From Syntrophobacterales bacterium (lineage in GTDB: Bacteria; Desulfobacterota; Syntrophia; Syntrophales; JAAYKM01), in NCBI GenBank assembly GCA_031285215.1, contig JAITWQ010000091.1, forward strand, positions 1 through 5,503: 5,503 nt of DNA. The letters are read 5' to 3'. The translations under genes and the position numbers were made by a program. The notes below the pieces were generated by a model. It saw only the letters and a program-made list of their open reading frames with translations. It was not told the DNA's origin and did no database searches. How positions within the stretch are numbered: position 1 is the first letter of the stretch; each line of letters starts with the position of its first letter. Of the stretch, positions 1 to 5,503 are shown piece after piece.

Positions 1-3000
1 GCATTCTTTACAATACCGGCCAATTCCGCCAACATATTATCTTCCTGGTGTACGGTGTTGTTAATTAAGCCTATCAACTCTGCAATCTGCTGCCGTCTCT
101 GTTTTCCCTGGCGGCCAGCCGCAACCACATTTTCGGACAATTCCGCTATCACAGACGGACTTCTCAAATCGGCGGCAGTAATATTTTTCCCTAATATTGC
201 CGACGACGCCCGCGCAATGTCTTCCTCCGCCGCACTGCTCTGCAATCTCTTTAAATATCTCGCAAGTTTACTCTGCGGTGAATCGGATGATTCCGATAAT
301 AAATCATCCCCCCTTATGCCAAACTCAACTTCCTTTTCTGTATCACCGACAGGCAGGGGGTCGAAGAACCCCACCTCTTTCAGAGGCAATAAATAATTCG
401 GCACAGCGGCGTCTCTTTCCGGCAAGAGAGGCGAATTAATCAGCCGGCGTTCATAAAAAGTAGTGGAGTAGGGCGTTAATCCTGCCATTTCCAGATACTT
501 GCCGGCAGCTTCATTACCTTTCAGTGTTTCCGAACTGATCACCTGATTGTCACGGATTTCTTTCCATTTATAGGCAAGGGATACGAGCAATTTGTTCAGC
601 TGTTTTAAAAGGACAGGGTCTTTGGATTGAATATTTTTGTTCAGGCACCGGAAGTTGGTTATGGGAAGCACACCGTAAGGCTGGCTGCCTATCCTGAATG
701 AAGGGATGGTTCCCCTCGCCTTCAGGTTATTGATAACGAACCCTTCCAGAAAAGCCAGCAAGCTATTCAATTCTTCATATTTTTCTTCCGCGCCCTCTTC
801 ATCCATCAACAGCGCCATGTTTTTTTTGAAATGCGTCCACAGCGCCTTATGGGCGGTTTCGGCATTGCTAAGTTCTCGGTTGTCGTATCTGACCGTATGT
901 CCCCAACATTCGCCGTAATCCAGATTCAGGATATTCGACAATTTCCACGAATCGTACTCTTTGTTCTGTGGATTATCATACGCATCTTCCACTTCTGCTT
1001 CGTAGCGGCGCAGCATCTCCTGTTCCTGGTCGAAAACACAGACCGGTTTTCCGCCATCCACGATGTTGGTTGGCGTGCCGGGTTTGAGCATTTCCAATCC
1101 CGAAGAGGTATAATTATGGCTGTTGAAGAGGCTGTGGAGATATTCCTTCTCCCGCCCGTCCGTATCCTTTACTCCCAAAACATAGATATATTTAAATTTT
1201 GTTATTGAATAATCCAAAGGCACGGTAATCGCCATACCGGCCTCTTCGGCCTTATCATAATCAACCATCCAGGCAATGCCGCCGTTCACCTCAAGGTCGC
1301 CCTTCTTGTTGATGTTATACGGCTCCTCATCAATATCTTCGTTCGGATTGACGCCGATCTGAAGGTTCTGCTTTACCCTGCGCCCGTAATGGATGATCTT
1401 TTCATTTTTTCTTCCCTCCGCCTCGCCGATAAACATGAAACGGTCGGGAAGAATATGGGAAACCGGCACATCCGGCTTACCGGAAGAATTAACCTTAACG
1501 TCCCGGAAAATATTGTGCAGCCACGGCTCATCAATCGTAAGATTCAGGTATTTTTGCAGCAGATCGTCCAGAGGGATACGCTTCTCACCCAGCCTTTCCA
1601 GAAAAGCATCAACCTCTTTGCGGAATGTCACCAGCAGGGTATGGTCAACATCCCAAAGTTCCATCTGCCGGAGATTGCCCTTATAAACACCTTCATGTTT
1701 TTCGTAAAATGATATGAATGCGTCCAAGCGGCGGCCAAGGTATTCCATGGTCGAACGTATCTTGTCGAACAGGTAATCAACGATATATTCGCAATATATT
1801 ACGTCGCGGTCTATCTGGAACAAATGTTCTTTGATAAAACCGAGATTTTCGCGTATCGCCTTCTCAATCCTGTATTCTTCTATGTCTTTCCCCTCCTTAT
1901 CCTCGCTGTCATCAAGGAGAATCAGGGATAATTTCAAGTATATGTCATCGCAGGCGTCCTCTATGGTTGCCATGCCCTGGTAGGGGCGGCGATAGAAGAA
2001 TTTACCGCCTTTCTTGAAATTGTTAATATTGTCCGGCTTTAGCTGCCGGACGATCCATGCCGCGCGATAGGGGGGATACTTTTCACACAACACCTGCCAC
2101 GCTTCATATTCGCGTTTCCGGCTGCCGCTGGCAATAAACCACTGGAGCCAGAAGATTTTGCCGTCCAGAATCTCTTTCTCCGTCAGGTCGTCGGTCAGAT
2201 AATCAAGGAATACTTCATCGGGAAAAATTCTGACGCACAGTTCTTTGCGATCAAACAAATTGTACGCCCCGGGAAAATTCATCCCCACCGCGCCGGAAGA
2301 AGGTGAAAAAGATGTGTTTGGTCTGGCAGGCACATCATCAGGATTTTCCTGCTCCTCTTTTTCCACAGCCTCTATCCAGCTCTCTATCACTGCCCGCAGA
2401 CGCTGTGCTTTAAGATTTTCCGTATCATACAGGTTGTCCGCTCCCGGAAAGCCTAACGCAGAATATGCCATGCCGGAAGAAGGTGCGGGATTGGCCGTGG
2501 TGACCACAAAGGAACTCAGGGCAGACTGCAGGTTAAAGCTTGTCGGATTACTGTATCCCTGAGTATGGGAGACAAATAAATCGCTTGAATTTACGATAAC
2601 TGATTTCATTCCCCTGTCTTTGGTCACATTAGATAAGGCCTCTATAATGGCTTTCTCATAACGGGAATATTTTACGTGCCTGGCGGGGTAGAAAAGGTCC
2701 TGAAATATATTTTTGGTAAGTGAAGATAAACTGGCAAGGGAAACCGCCGGGATAAGATCGGCAACTTCAACGGCTTCGCGTACCTTTGCCATCAATGGAA
2801 TGAATTTATAATTTTCATCTCCCTGATACTCAATAAATTTATCCGTTAAATCATGGAAACGGCGAAGGATTTTGAGGAGGTCACCTTCCTCTTGCGTCTT
2901 TGTCCTGCTTTTACGAAAATGGGTCTCGATCCTCAAGGGGAAGAGTAGCAGGGGGGTATCGTTGGCAATGGAATTCAATAATTTGTTGAATTCCGTTTCC

Positions 3001-3032
3001 CTTGTTTTCTGGATATTATCTGCAGCGCTCAT
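1..3032 (-). CDS. Gene 2: very large conserved protein of unknown function, 3'-partial (end beyond left edge)
   Basis: The frame is open from ATG at 3032 to the left edge with no stop, giving 1010 residues. This start is chosen because an in-frame TAG lies just upstream (3056-3054) with no other ATG, GTG or TTG between them. Visible blocks are: PLRIETHF (residues 32-39); a duplicated PSSG...FPGA.NL.D element (184-207 and 244-265); ELCVRIFPDE (264-273) leading to RAAWIV (323-328); a charged, helical middle (about 350-510); LPDRF (528-532); GMAITVPL (599-606); HNYTSSGL...GTPTN (639-656); GSQPYGVLP (782-790); and a polar helical tail. No signal peptide or membrane segment is seen. From memory, the VR.(F/Y)PD, LPDRF, GTPTN and QPYGVLP signatures recur together in giant uncharacterised bacterial proteins, often beside relatives of gene 1. 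I know of no biochemical function, and no catalytic motif is evident. The full length cannot be judged because the C-terminus is missing. Confidence 0.93.
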   Translation of the reverse strand, partial: MSAADNIQKTRETEFNKLLNSIANDTPLLLFPLRIETHFRKSRTKTQEEGDLLKILRRFHDLTDKFIEYQGDENYKFIPLMAKVREAVEVADLIPAVSLASLSSLTKNIFQDLFYPARHVKYSRYEKAIIEALSNVTKDRGMKSVIVNSSDLFVSHTQGYSNPTSFNLQSALSSFVVTTANPAPSSGMAYSALGFPGADNLYDTENLKAQRLRAVIESWIEAVEKEEQENPDDVPARPNTSFSPSSGAVGMNFPGAYNLFDRKELCVRIFPDEVFLDYLTDDLTEKEILDGKIFWLQWFIASGSRKREYEAWQVLCEKYPPYRAAWIVRQLKPDNINNFKKGGKFFYRRPYQGMATIEDACDDIYLKLSLILLDDSEDKEGKDIEEYRIEKAIRENLGFIKEHLFQIDRDVIYCEYIVDYLFDKIRSTMEYLGRRLDAFISFYEKHEGVYKGNLRQMELWDVDHTLLVTFRKEVDAFLERLGEKRIPLDDLLQKYLNLTIDEPWLHNIFRDVKVNSSGKPDVPVSHILPDRFMFIGEAEGRKNEKIIHYGRRVKQNLQIGVNPNEDIDEEPYNINKKGDLEVNGGIAWMVDYDKAEEAGMAITVPLDYSITKFKYIYVLGVKDTDGREKEYLHSLFNSHNYTSSGLEMLKPGTPTNIVDGGKPVCVFDQEQEMLRRYEAEVEDAYDNPQNKEYDSWKLSNILNLDYGECWGHTVRYDNRELSNAETAHKALWTHFKKNMALLMDEEGAEEKYEELNSLLAFLEGFVINNLKARGTIPSFRIGSQPYGVLPITNFRCLNKNIQSKDPVLLKQLNKLLVSLAYKWKEIRDNQVISSETLKGNEAAGKYLEMAGLTPYSTTFYERRLINSPLLPERDAAVPNYLLPLKEVGFFDPLPVGDTEKEVEFGIRGDDLLSESSDSPQSKLARYLKRLQSSAAEEDIARASSAILGKNITAADLRSPSVIAELSENVVAAGRQGKQRRQQIAELIGLINNTVHQEDNMLAELAGIVKN
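663..713 (-). other. Conserved GTIPSFRIGSQPYGVLP motif of gene 2
   Basis: Residues 774-790 form a sharp Gly/Pro/aromatic motif preceded by a helix (FLEGFVINNLKARG). I recall the form (R.G.QPYGVLP) as a hallmark of the same uncharacterised family. The density of Gly, Pro and Tyr suggests a tight turn at a core or interface site; its role is unknown. Confidence 0.5.
1065..1451 (-). other. Conserved LPDRF ... GMAITVPL ... GTPTN block of gene 2
   Basis: LPDRF (residues 528-532), GGIAWMVDYDKAEEAGMAIT (from about 583), VPL, a YIYVLGVK strand and HNYTSSGLEMLKPGTPTN (639-656) follow in order. The pattern looks like a mixed alpha/beta domain. I recall the same order of anchors (LPDRF, W..DF..A...GM...IPL, LLVLGV, H.YTDGL...GTPTNN) in giant uncharacterised bacterial proteins. 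Here the last motif continues as IVDGG. Confidence 0.5.
2238..2305 (-). repeat. Internal repeat copy B in gene 2 (PSSG ... FPGA.NL.D)
   Basis: Residues 244-265 read PSSGAVGMNFPGAYNLFDRK plus EL. The 14-base plus-strand core gccggaagaaggtg lies at 2292-2305, exactly 180 bases from its partner and in the same frame. This copy runs straight into the conserved ELCVRIFPDE motif, so it is probably the ancestral one and copy A the duplicate; this order is inference. Confidence 0.6.
2412..2485 (-). repeat. Internal repeat copy A in gene 2 (PSSG ... FPGA.NL.D)
   Basis: Residues 184-207 read PSSGMAYSALGFPGADNLYD plus TENL. They match residues 244-265 in PSSG, FPGA, NL, D and the final L, 58-60 residues apart. 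At DNA level both copies share an identical 14-base core, gccggaagaaggtg on the plus strand (here 2472-2485). The shared core together with protein-level similarity favours an intragenic duplication over chance. Confidence 0.6.
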
Positions 3033-3045
3033 ATAGGTTCTTTTT
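3033..3045 (-). promoter_or_regulatory. Intergenic gap with A-rich start region of gene 2
   Basis: Read on the minus strand, the 13 bases between the gene 1 TAG and the gene 2 ATG are AAAAAGAACCTAT. There is no AGGAGG-like Shine-Dalgarno, only an A-rich purine run (AAAAAGAA) ending about five bases before the start. Such leaders are common in Bacteroidota and also occur where translation is coupled to the preceding gene. The gap has no room for a terminator or a promoter of its own, so gene 2 should depend on transcription through gene 1. Confidence 0.6.
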
Positions 3046-5503
3046 CTACTTTTCTATGATAAACAATGATAAATGTTTGCCGTACAGAGTTACGTCGTTC
3101 TTCAACACACCGGCCACTGAAGCGGCATTGTTGGCCGCGTTTAACTCATTCTCCTCCGACTTATTATATTCAAAGTTCAGGTCCCGAACATCTTCCCTGA
3201 AAGCGAGGAAGTAGCCGAGATCGCCCGTCTTGGGATTGCCGAGAAATTGAGCAAACCTTCCTTTGAAACCTATAAGCAGGATATCATCTTTCAAAAAGGC
3301 CTGCATTACCGGCGGAATAATGCCGCCGTTGCCTTCGGTCGCCTTGGAATCGAAATCAATAGTTTTCCTGGCGGCGTCGCCTGCCGCTTTATGCAGGAAG
3401 ATTTGCGTACTCGGATACTGGCGCATAAGCTTGCCTTTGAAGGCAAAGATCAGTAATCCTGTTTTCGATTGGGTGTGGTTATCGCCAAGATTCCCTTTCC
3501 ATGTATGCAGAGGCTGTACGTCGAAGAAGTTCTCACTGCTGATGTCGGAGACGTCCGTTTCCGAATCCCAGAATTTGCGGAAATAGGAACCGCGCTGATC
3601 CGTGGGATATTCTCTCCAGAGCAGTTCCCGCCCCATTTCGGTGTTCATGCCGCAAAGGTAAGCCTCTGTAAAGGCCTCGTTGCTTTCGAAAATAGAGACC
3701 GAATCTTCCGGCAAATCATCAACGCAGGGCAGGATAAACTTATCGGAAAACATTTTCAGATAGTAATAGGTCGGCTCAGGGAACATGGGATAGGCCATGA
3801 TGGGGTACTTCGAAAGGAGCAATTCATCAAGATATTTATTCAGCAGCCCTTCGTTAGAGAAGAATTCGGCGTAATAGGTTCCCGCCACTTCCCGCATCCG
3901 TTCCCATGCCGCTTTACTGTCATCCAAAGCCTGCTGCACCTGATCTGCGGCAGCGTCGTCTATGGAGGTATCTTCGCCAGCGCCATCATTTTCTGCTGCA
4001 AGACCGGCCTTCTCCTCCATCTCCGTCACGCATTTATCCAACTGCACCCATTCATTTAAATACCTGTTCGCCGCTTCGGGGGTATGCTTCAGAAACTCGA
4101 CATATTCGTGGAGCGTATCGAAATGTTGAATAAAGTCTTCCGGCAAATTATTCAAATAAAGCTCAAAATAATATTTGCCGGCTGGTCGGTGGGTATCGTT
4201 TCCAAATACTGCTTTACCGGCATCGTCATTATACCCTGCGACACAATCAGAGGAAGCAACCCATGCCCTTTTTGATCCACCACCACCGACGTACTCTAAG
4301 TATTGAGTTGGAACATAAAAGCAACCGGCCCCACTATCTAAAACTTGCCTTATCCTGTCTTTCGAAACAAAATAAAGACCATTTTTACCTACTTTTGTAA
4401 TGACTTTACCCGAACCAAACATATTCTTGTAATCATTGCTGTCAAGCACCAAAACATTCGGCTTCACACCGCCGTTATTCGGGCGATAACTGCTATTACC
4501 GATGATATTTATTTTTGCATATCCGTAATACTCATAATGCTCCTCCGATATGACCTTGGCATGATATGGATGCTCATAGGAAAGAATCATTTCGGGCGAA
4601 AATGAACTTGATCTGACATAGGAAGCAATTTCCATTGGTTTTAGCAGGGAAAAACTTAAATCATGCGTACTTCCTCCAATTCCACCTGCACCTCCTATAT
4701 GAATAATACCACCATCATAAAAATACTTTTTCAGTTTTTCACATATCTTCTCGAATAAAATTTCATATGCCTTGTCCGTCGCCTCCCGCAGCTGTCTCAG
4801 ACTGGGAATGTTACATATCCAATGTTCCTTCATCCTGAATATCTGGTTCTCGGCGATATTCTTCATCACATCGGAAGTATCCAGGCCTTCTACCAATTTT
4901 GCCAGGTCATCCGTCAGGTTTTGGAAAGAGGCGGCGGCAAACGCCTGGGGAATATTGCTGTTACCCAATATCTCCGACAGGGACGTTACCGTTTTGCCGT
5001 CATCGTCTTTCACCGGTGCATCCTTCATAGTGCCGAGGTTGCGCATCATGCGGGCGATAAAATCACTGCCGGTGTCTGCTTTACCCCGCGAGCGCCGGGA
5101 TGGTCTTAGCGCCTTATTTCTCAGCGCCTTGTTGACATTGACGCTCAGCAGACGATTACGAAGTTCCTGATTGAGGAGATTGACAGCCCCAACCTGTTTC
5201 CAGGCGCGGTTGACAAATTCCTCCTGATGTATCTGTACCGCCCTTTTGCCCAATCCCGCCGCCGAGCGATAATGTACATCCAAATTGACCTGCTGCAGCC
5301 ATGGCGTATCTTTATTATCCTTTTCCTCAATGGAGGCCGCCATAATGTGCTTGCCGCCATATACAGGAGGAACGACCCAGGGATCGTCATCGCCGGCGGG
5401 TACGCCTTGCGACTTGCCGTAGATTTCGATCTGATTTTCTGCAAATACGGGGCTGCTGGAGATAAGCTTCTTCAGGTTATCATAAATTGCCTTTTCGTCA
5501 CCG
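3046..5503 (-). CDS. Gene 1: large conserved protein of unknown function, 5'-partial (start beyond right edge)
   Basis: The frame is open from the right edge to a TAG at 3048-3046, giving 818 visible residues. The first ATG in view (5343) is probably internal: 53 in-frame residues precede it, including a PPVYGGKH motif (5370-5347) that I recall as part of the same conserved block. Numbering residues from that ATG, the order is: N-terminal signature (about -9 to 52, AAGLG and AW.QVG); helical region with a basic patch RPSRRSRGK (80-88); Gly-rich, Tyr-rich segment (about 207-390); acidic helical linker (about 439-485); C-terminal block with EMGRELLWREYPTDQRG (569-585), DVQPLHTW (608-615), KGKLMRQYP (636-644) and GYFLAFRED (710-718). 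No membrane segment or nucleotide-binding loop is visible. From memory, the N- and C-terminal blocks recur in large uncharacterised bacterial proteins; function is unknown to me. Gene 2 follows after 13 bases, so the two are probably co-transcribed. The reading frame is certain; the family assignment is moderate. Confidence 0.93.
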   Translation of the reverse strand, partial: GDEKAIYDNLKKLISSSPVFAENQIEIYGKSQGVPAGDDDPWVVPPVYGGKHIMAASIEEKDNKDTPWLQQVNLDVHYRSAAGLGKRAVQIHQEEFVNRAWKQVGAVNLLNQELRNRLLSVNVNKALRNKALRPSRRSRGKADTGSDFIARMMRNLGTMKDAPVKDDDGKTVTSLSEILGNSNIPQAFAAASFQNLTDDLAKLVEGLDTSDVMKNIAENQIFRMKEHWICNIPSLRQLREATDKAYEILFEKICEKLKKYFYDGGIIHIGGAGGIGGSTHDLSFSLLKPMEIASYVRSSSFSPEMILSYEHPYHAKVISEEHYEYYGYAKINIIGNSSYRPNNGGVKPNVLVLDSNDYKNMFGSGKVITKVGKNGLYFVSKDRIRQVLDSGAGCFYVPTQYLEYVGGGGSKRAWVASSDCVAGYNDDAGKAVFGNDTHRPAGKYYFELYLNNLPEDFIQHFDTLHEYVEFLKHTPEAANRYLNEWVQLDKCVTEMEEKAGLAAENDGAGEDTSIDDAAADQVQQALDDSKAAWERMREVAGTYYAEFFSNEGLLNKYLDELLLSKYPIMAYPMFPEPTYYYLKMFSDKFILPCVDDLPEDSVSIFESNEAFTEAYLCGMNTEMGRELLWREYPTDQRGSYFRKFWDSETDVSDISSENFFDVQPLHTWKGNLGDNHTQSKTGLLIFAFKGKLMRQYPSTQIFLHKAAGDAARKTIDFDSKATEGNGGIIPPVMQAFLKDDILLIGFKGRFAQFLGNPKTGDLGYFLAFREDVRDLNFEYNKSEENELNAANNAASVAGVLKNDVTLYGKHLSLFIIEK
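3187..3654 (-). other. C-terminal conserved block of gene 1 (EMGRELLWREYPTDQRG ... KGKLMRQYP ... GYFLAFRED)
   Basis: It opens with CGMNTEMGRELLWREYPTDQ (from 3654), continues through RGSYFRKFWD (to 3565), then DVQPLHTW (3522-3499), the strand-like LLIFAFKGKLMRQYP (to 3412), DDILLIGFKG (about 3285-3256) and GYFLAFRED (to 3190). Alternating hydrophobic strands with short turns suggest a compact alpha/beta domain. I recall close consensus forms (N.EM.RELLWREYPTDQRGT.F..FWD, RGELLRRYP, GWFFVL.E) in uncharacterised bacterial proteins. No enzyme motif is recognised, although the run of invariant-looking charged residues could form a binding or catalytic surface. Confidence 0.55.
3888..4029 (-). other. 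Acidic helical linker in gene 1
   Basis: This stretch encodes a run rich in Glu, Asp, Ala and Gln (TEMEEKAGLAAENDGAGED, then DDAAADQVQQALDDSKAAW). It is low in complexity, with a disordered-looking acidic centre followed by a likely amphipathic helix. It separates the AT-rich Gly/Tyr segment from the C-terminal conserved block, so it most simply reads as an interdomain linker. Confidence 0.55.
4141..4770 (-). other. AT-rich Gly/Tyr-rich segment inside gene 1
   Basis: GC content falls to about 38% over 4321-4740 (161 of 420 by hand count), against about 51% in 4801-5160 and 49% in 3541-3900. The segment encodes a Gly-rich run (DGGIIHIGGAGGIGGS, from 4716), a Tyr-, Ser- and Asn-rich part (EHYEYYGYAKI, SSYRPNNGG) and a second Gly run, GGGGS (4287-4273). 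Glycine codons are nearly all GGT or GGA here (about 22 of 26, only two GGC), while about half are GGC in the rest of the gene. The frame stays open throughout, so this looks like a functional inserted or fast-evolving domain and not decay. I recognise no domain. The edges are approximate. Confidence 0.6.
5188..5370 (-). other. N-terminal signature block of gene 1 (PPxYG ... AAGLG ... QEE ... AW.QVG)
   Basis: PPVYGGKH (5370-5347) is followed by a variable charged stretch, then PWLQQVNLD, AAGLGKRAVQ, QEEFV and AWKQVG (ending at 5188). The spacing and the polar and aromatic anchors look like one folded conserved module, and the block continues across the first visible ATG. I recall a close consensus (PPLYG.WH, NLDPR.R.AAGLG, QE....AW.QVG) in large uncharacterised bacterial proteins. 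This is recollection, not a search result. Confidence 0.55.

Noticed and set aside
831..1208. Plus-strand open frame of 125 codons with hydrophobic stretches
   Set aside because: It is antisense to the GTPTN region of gene 2. The hydrophobicity comes from reading acidic and lysine codons in reverse, not from a real membrane protein.
3040..3056. T-rich run on the plus strand that could resemble a terminator tract
   Set aside because: There is no GC-rich hairpin beside it, and on the coding strand it is an A-rich leader for gene 2.
3469..4059. Plus-strand open frame of 196 codons
   Set aside because: It is fully antisense to gene 1, in a part with strong conserved-looking coding on the other strand; its product is Ile/Phe/His-rich with no recognisable motif.
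3700..4150. Two similar plus-strand stretches reading ttccggcaaat, at about 3706 and 4138
   Set aside because: Both encode the short common string LPED in gene 1, and the similarity does not extend into the flanks, so this is codon coincidence and not a repeat.
4672..4713. Gly-rich run resembling a nucleotide-binding P-loop (GGAGGIGGS)
   Set aside because: It lacks the GxxxxGK[ST] lysine and a following hydrophobic Asp strand, so it is read as a flexible Gly-rich run.
4772..5170. Plus-strand open frame of 132 codons
   Set aside because: It is antisense to the N-terminal part of gene 1, with no plausible start signal or motif.
5145..5444. Minus-strand open frame of 99 codons overlapping the visible start of gene 1
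   Set aside because: It is a shifted-frame shadow of gene 1 codons, while the gene 1 frame is open across the whole stretch and carries the conserved motifs.

Overview
The window is bacterial DNA of moderate GC content; hand counts of several lines give about 47-51%, apart from one AT-rich segment. It is almost fully occupied by two very large genes on the minus strand, one behind the other and only 13 bases apart. Both run off the window: the upstream gene enters from the right edge without its start (818 residues visible), and the downstream gene leaves at the left edge without its end (1010 residues visible). Every plus-strand open frame is antisense to one of these two genes. I see no RNA gene, insertion sequence, CRISPR array or terminator. 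The taxon cannot be fixed from the sequence. An A-rich leader with only a poor Shine-Dalgarno before the second gene would suit Bacteroidota, but this is a weak hint.

Layout in the direction of transcription, right to left. Positions 5503-3046 hold gene 1. It has an N-terminal signature block with a PPxYG motif and an AAGLG...QEE...AW.QVG core, then a helical region, then an AT-rich segment encoding a Gly/Tyr-rich stretch with a Gly-rich run at each end. An acidic helical linker follows, and then a C-terminal block with a striking EMGRELLWREYPTDQRG core. Positions 3045-3033 are the gap with the start signal for gene 2. Positions 3032-1 hold gene 2. Its N-terminal PLRIETHF motif is followed by a duplicated PSSG...FPGA.NL.D element, a VRIFPDE...RAAW block, a long helical middle, an LPDRF...GMAITVPL...GTPTN block and a GSQPYGVLP block.

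From memory, both proteins match recurrent signatures of very large, uncharacterised bacterial proteins that I associate with each other. I cannot name a domain accession or a proven function. I see no signal peptide or membrane segment in the visible parts, no nucleotide-binding P-loop and no recognisable catalytic triad, so structural or assembly roles are at least as likely as enzymatic ones. The spacing argues for one transcript and a joint function. Whether the locus belongs to a larger machine, such as a contractile injection system or a toxin-delivery cluster, can only be decided from the flanking genes. The best candidates for something new are the paired-giant-protein module itself and the compositionally foreign segment inside gene 1.
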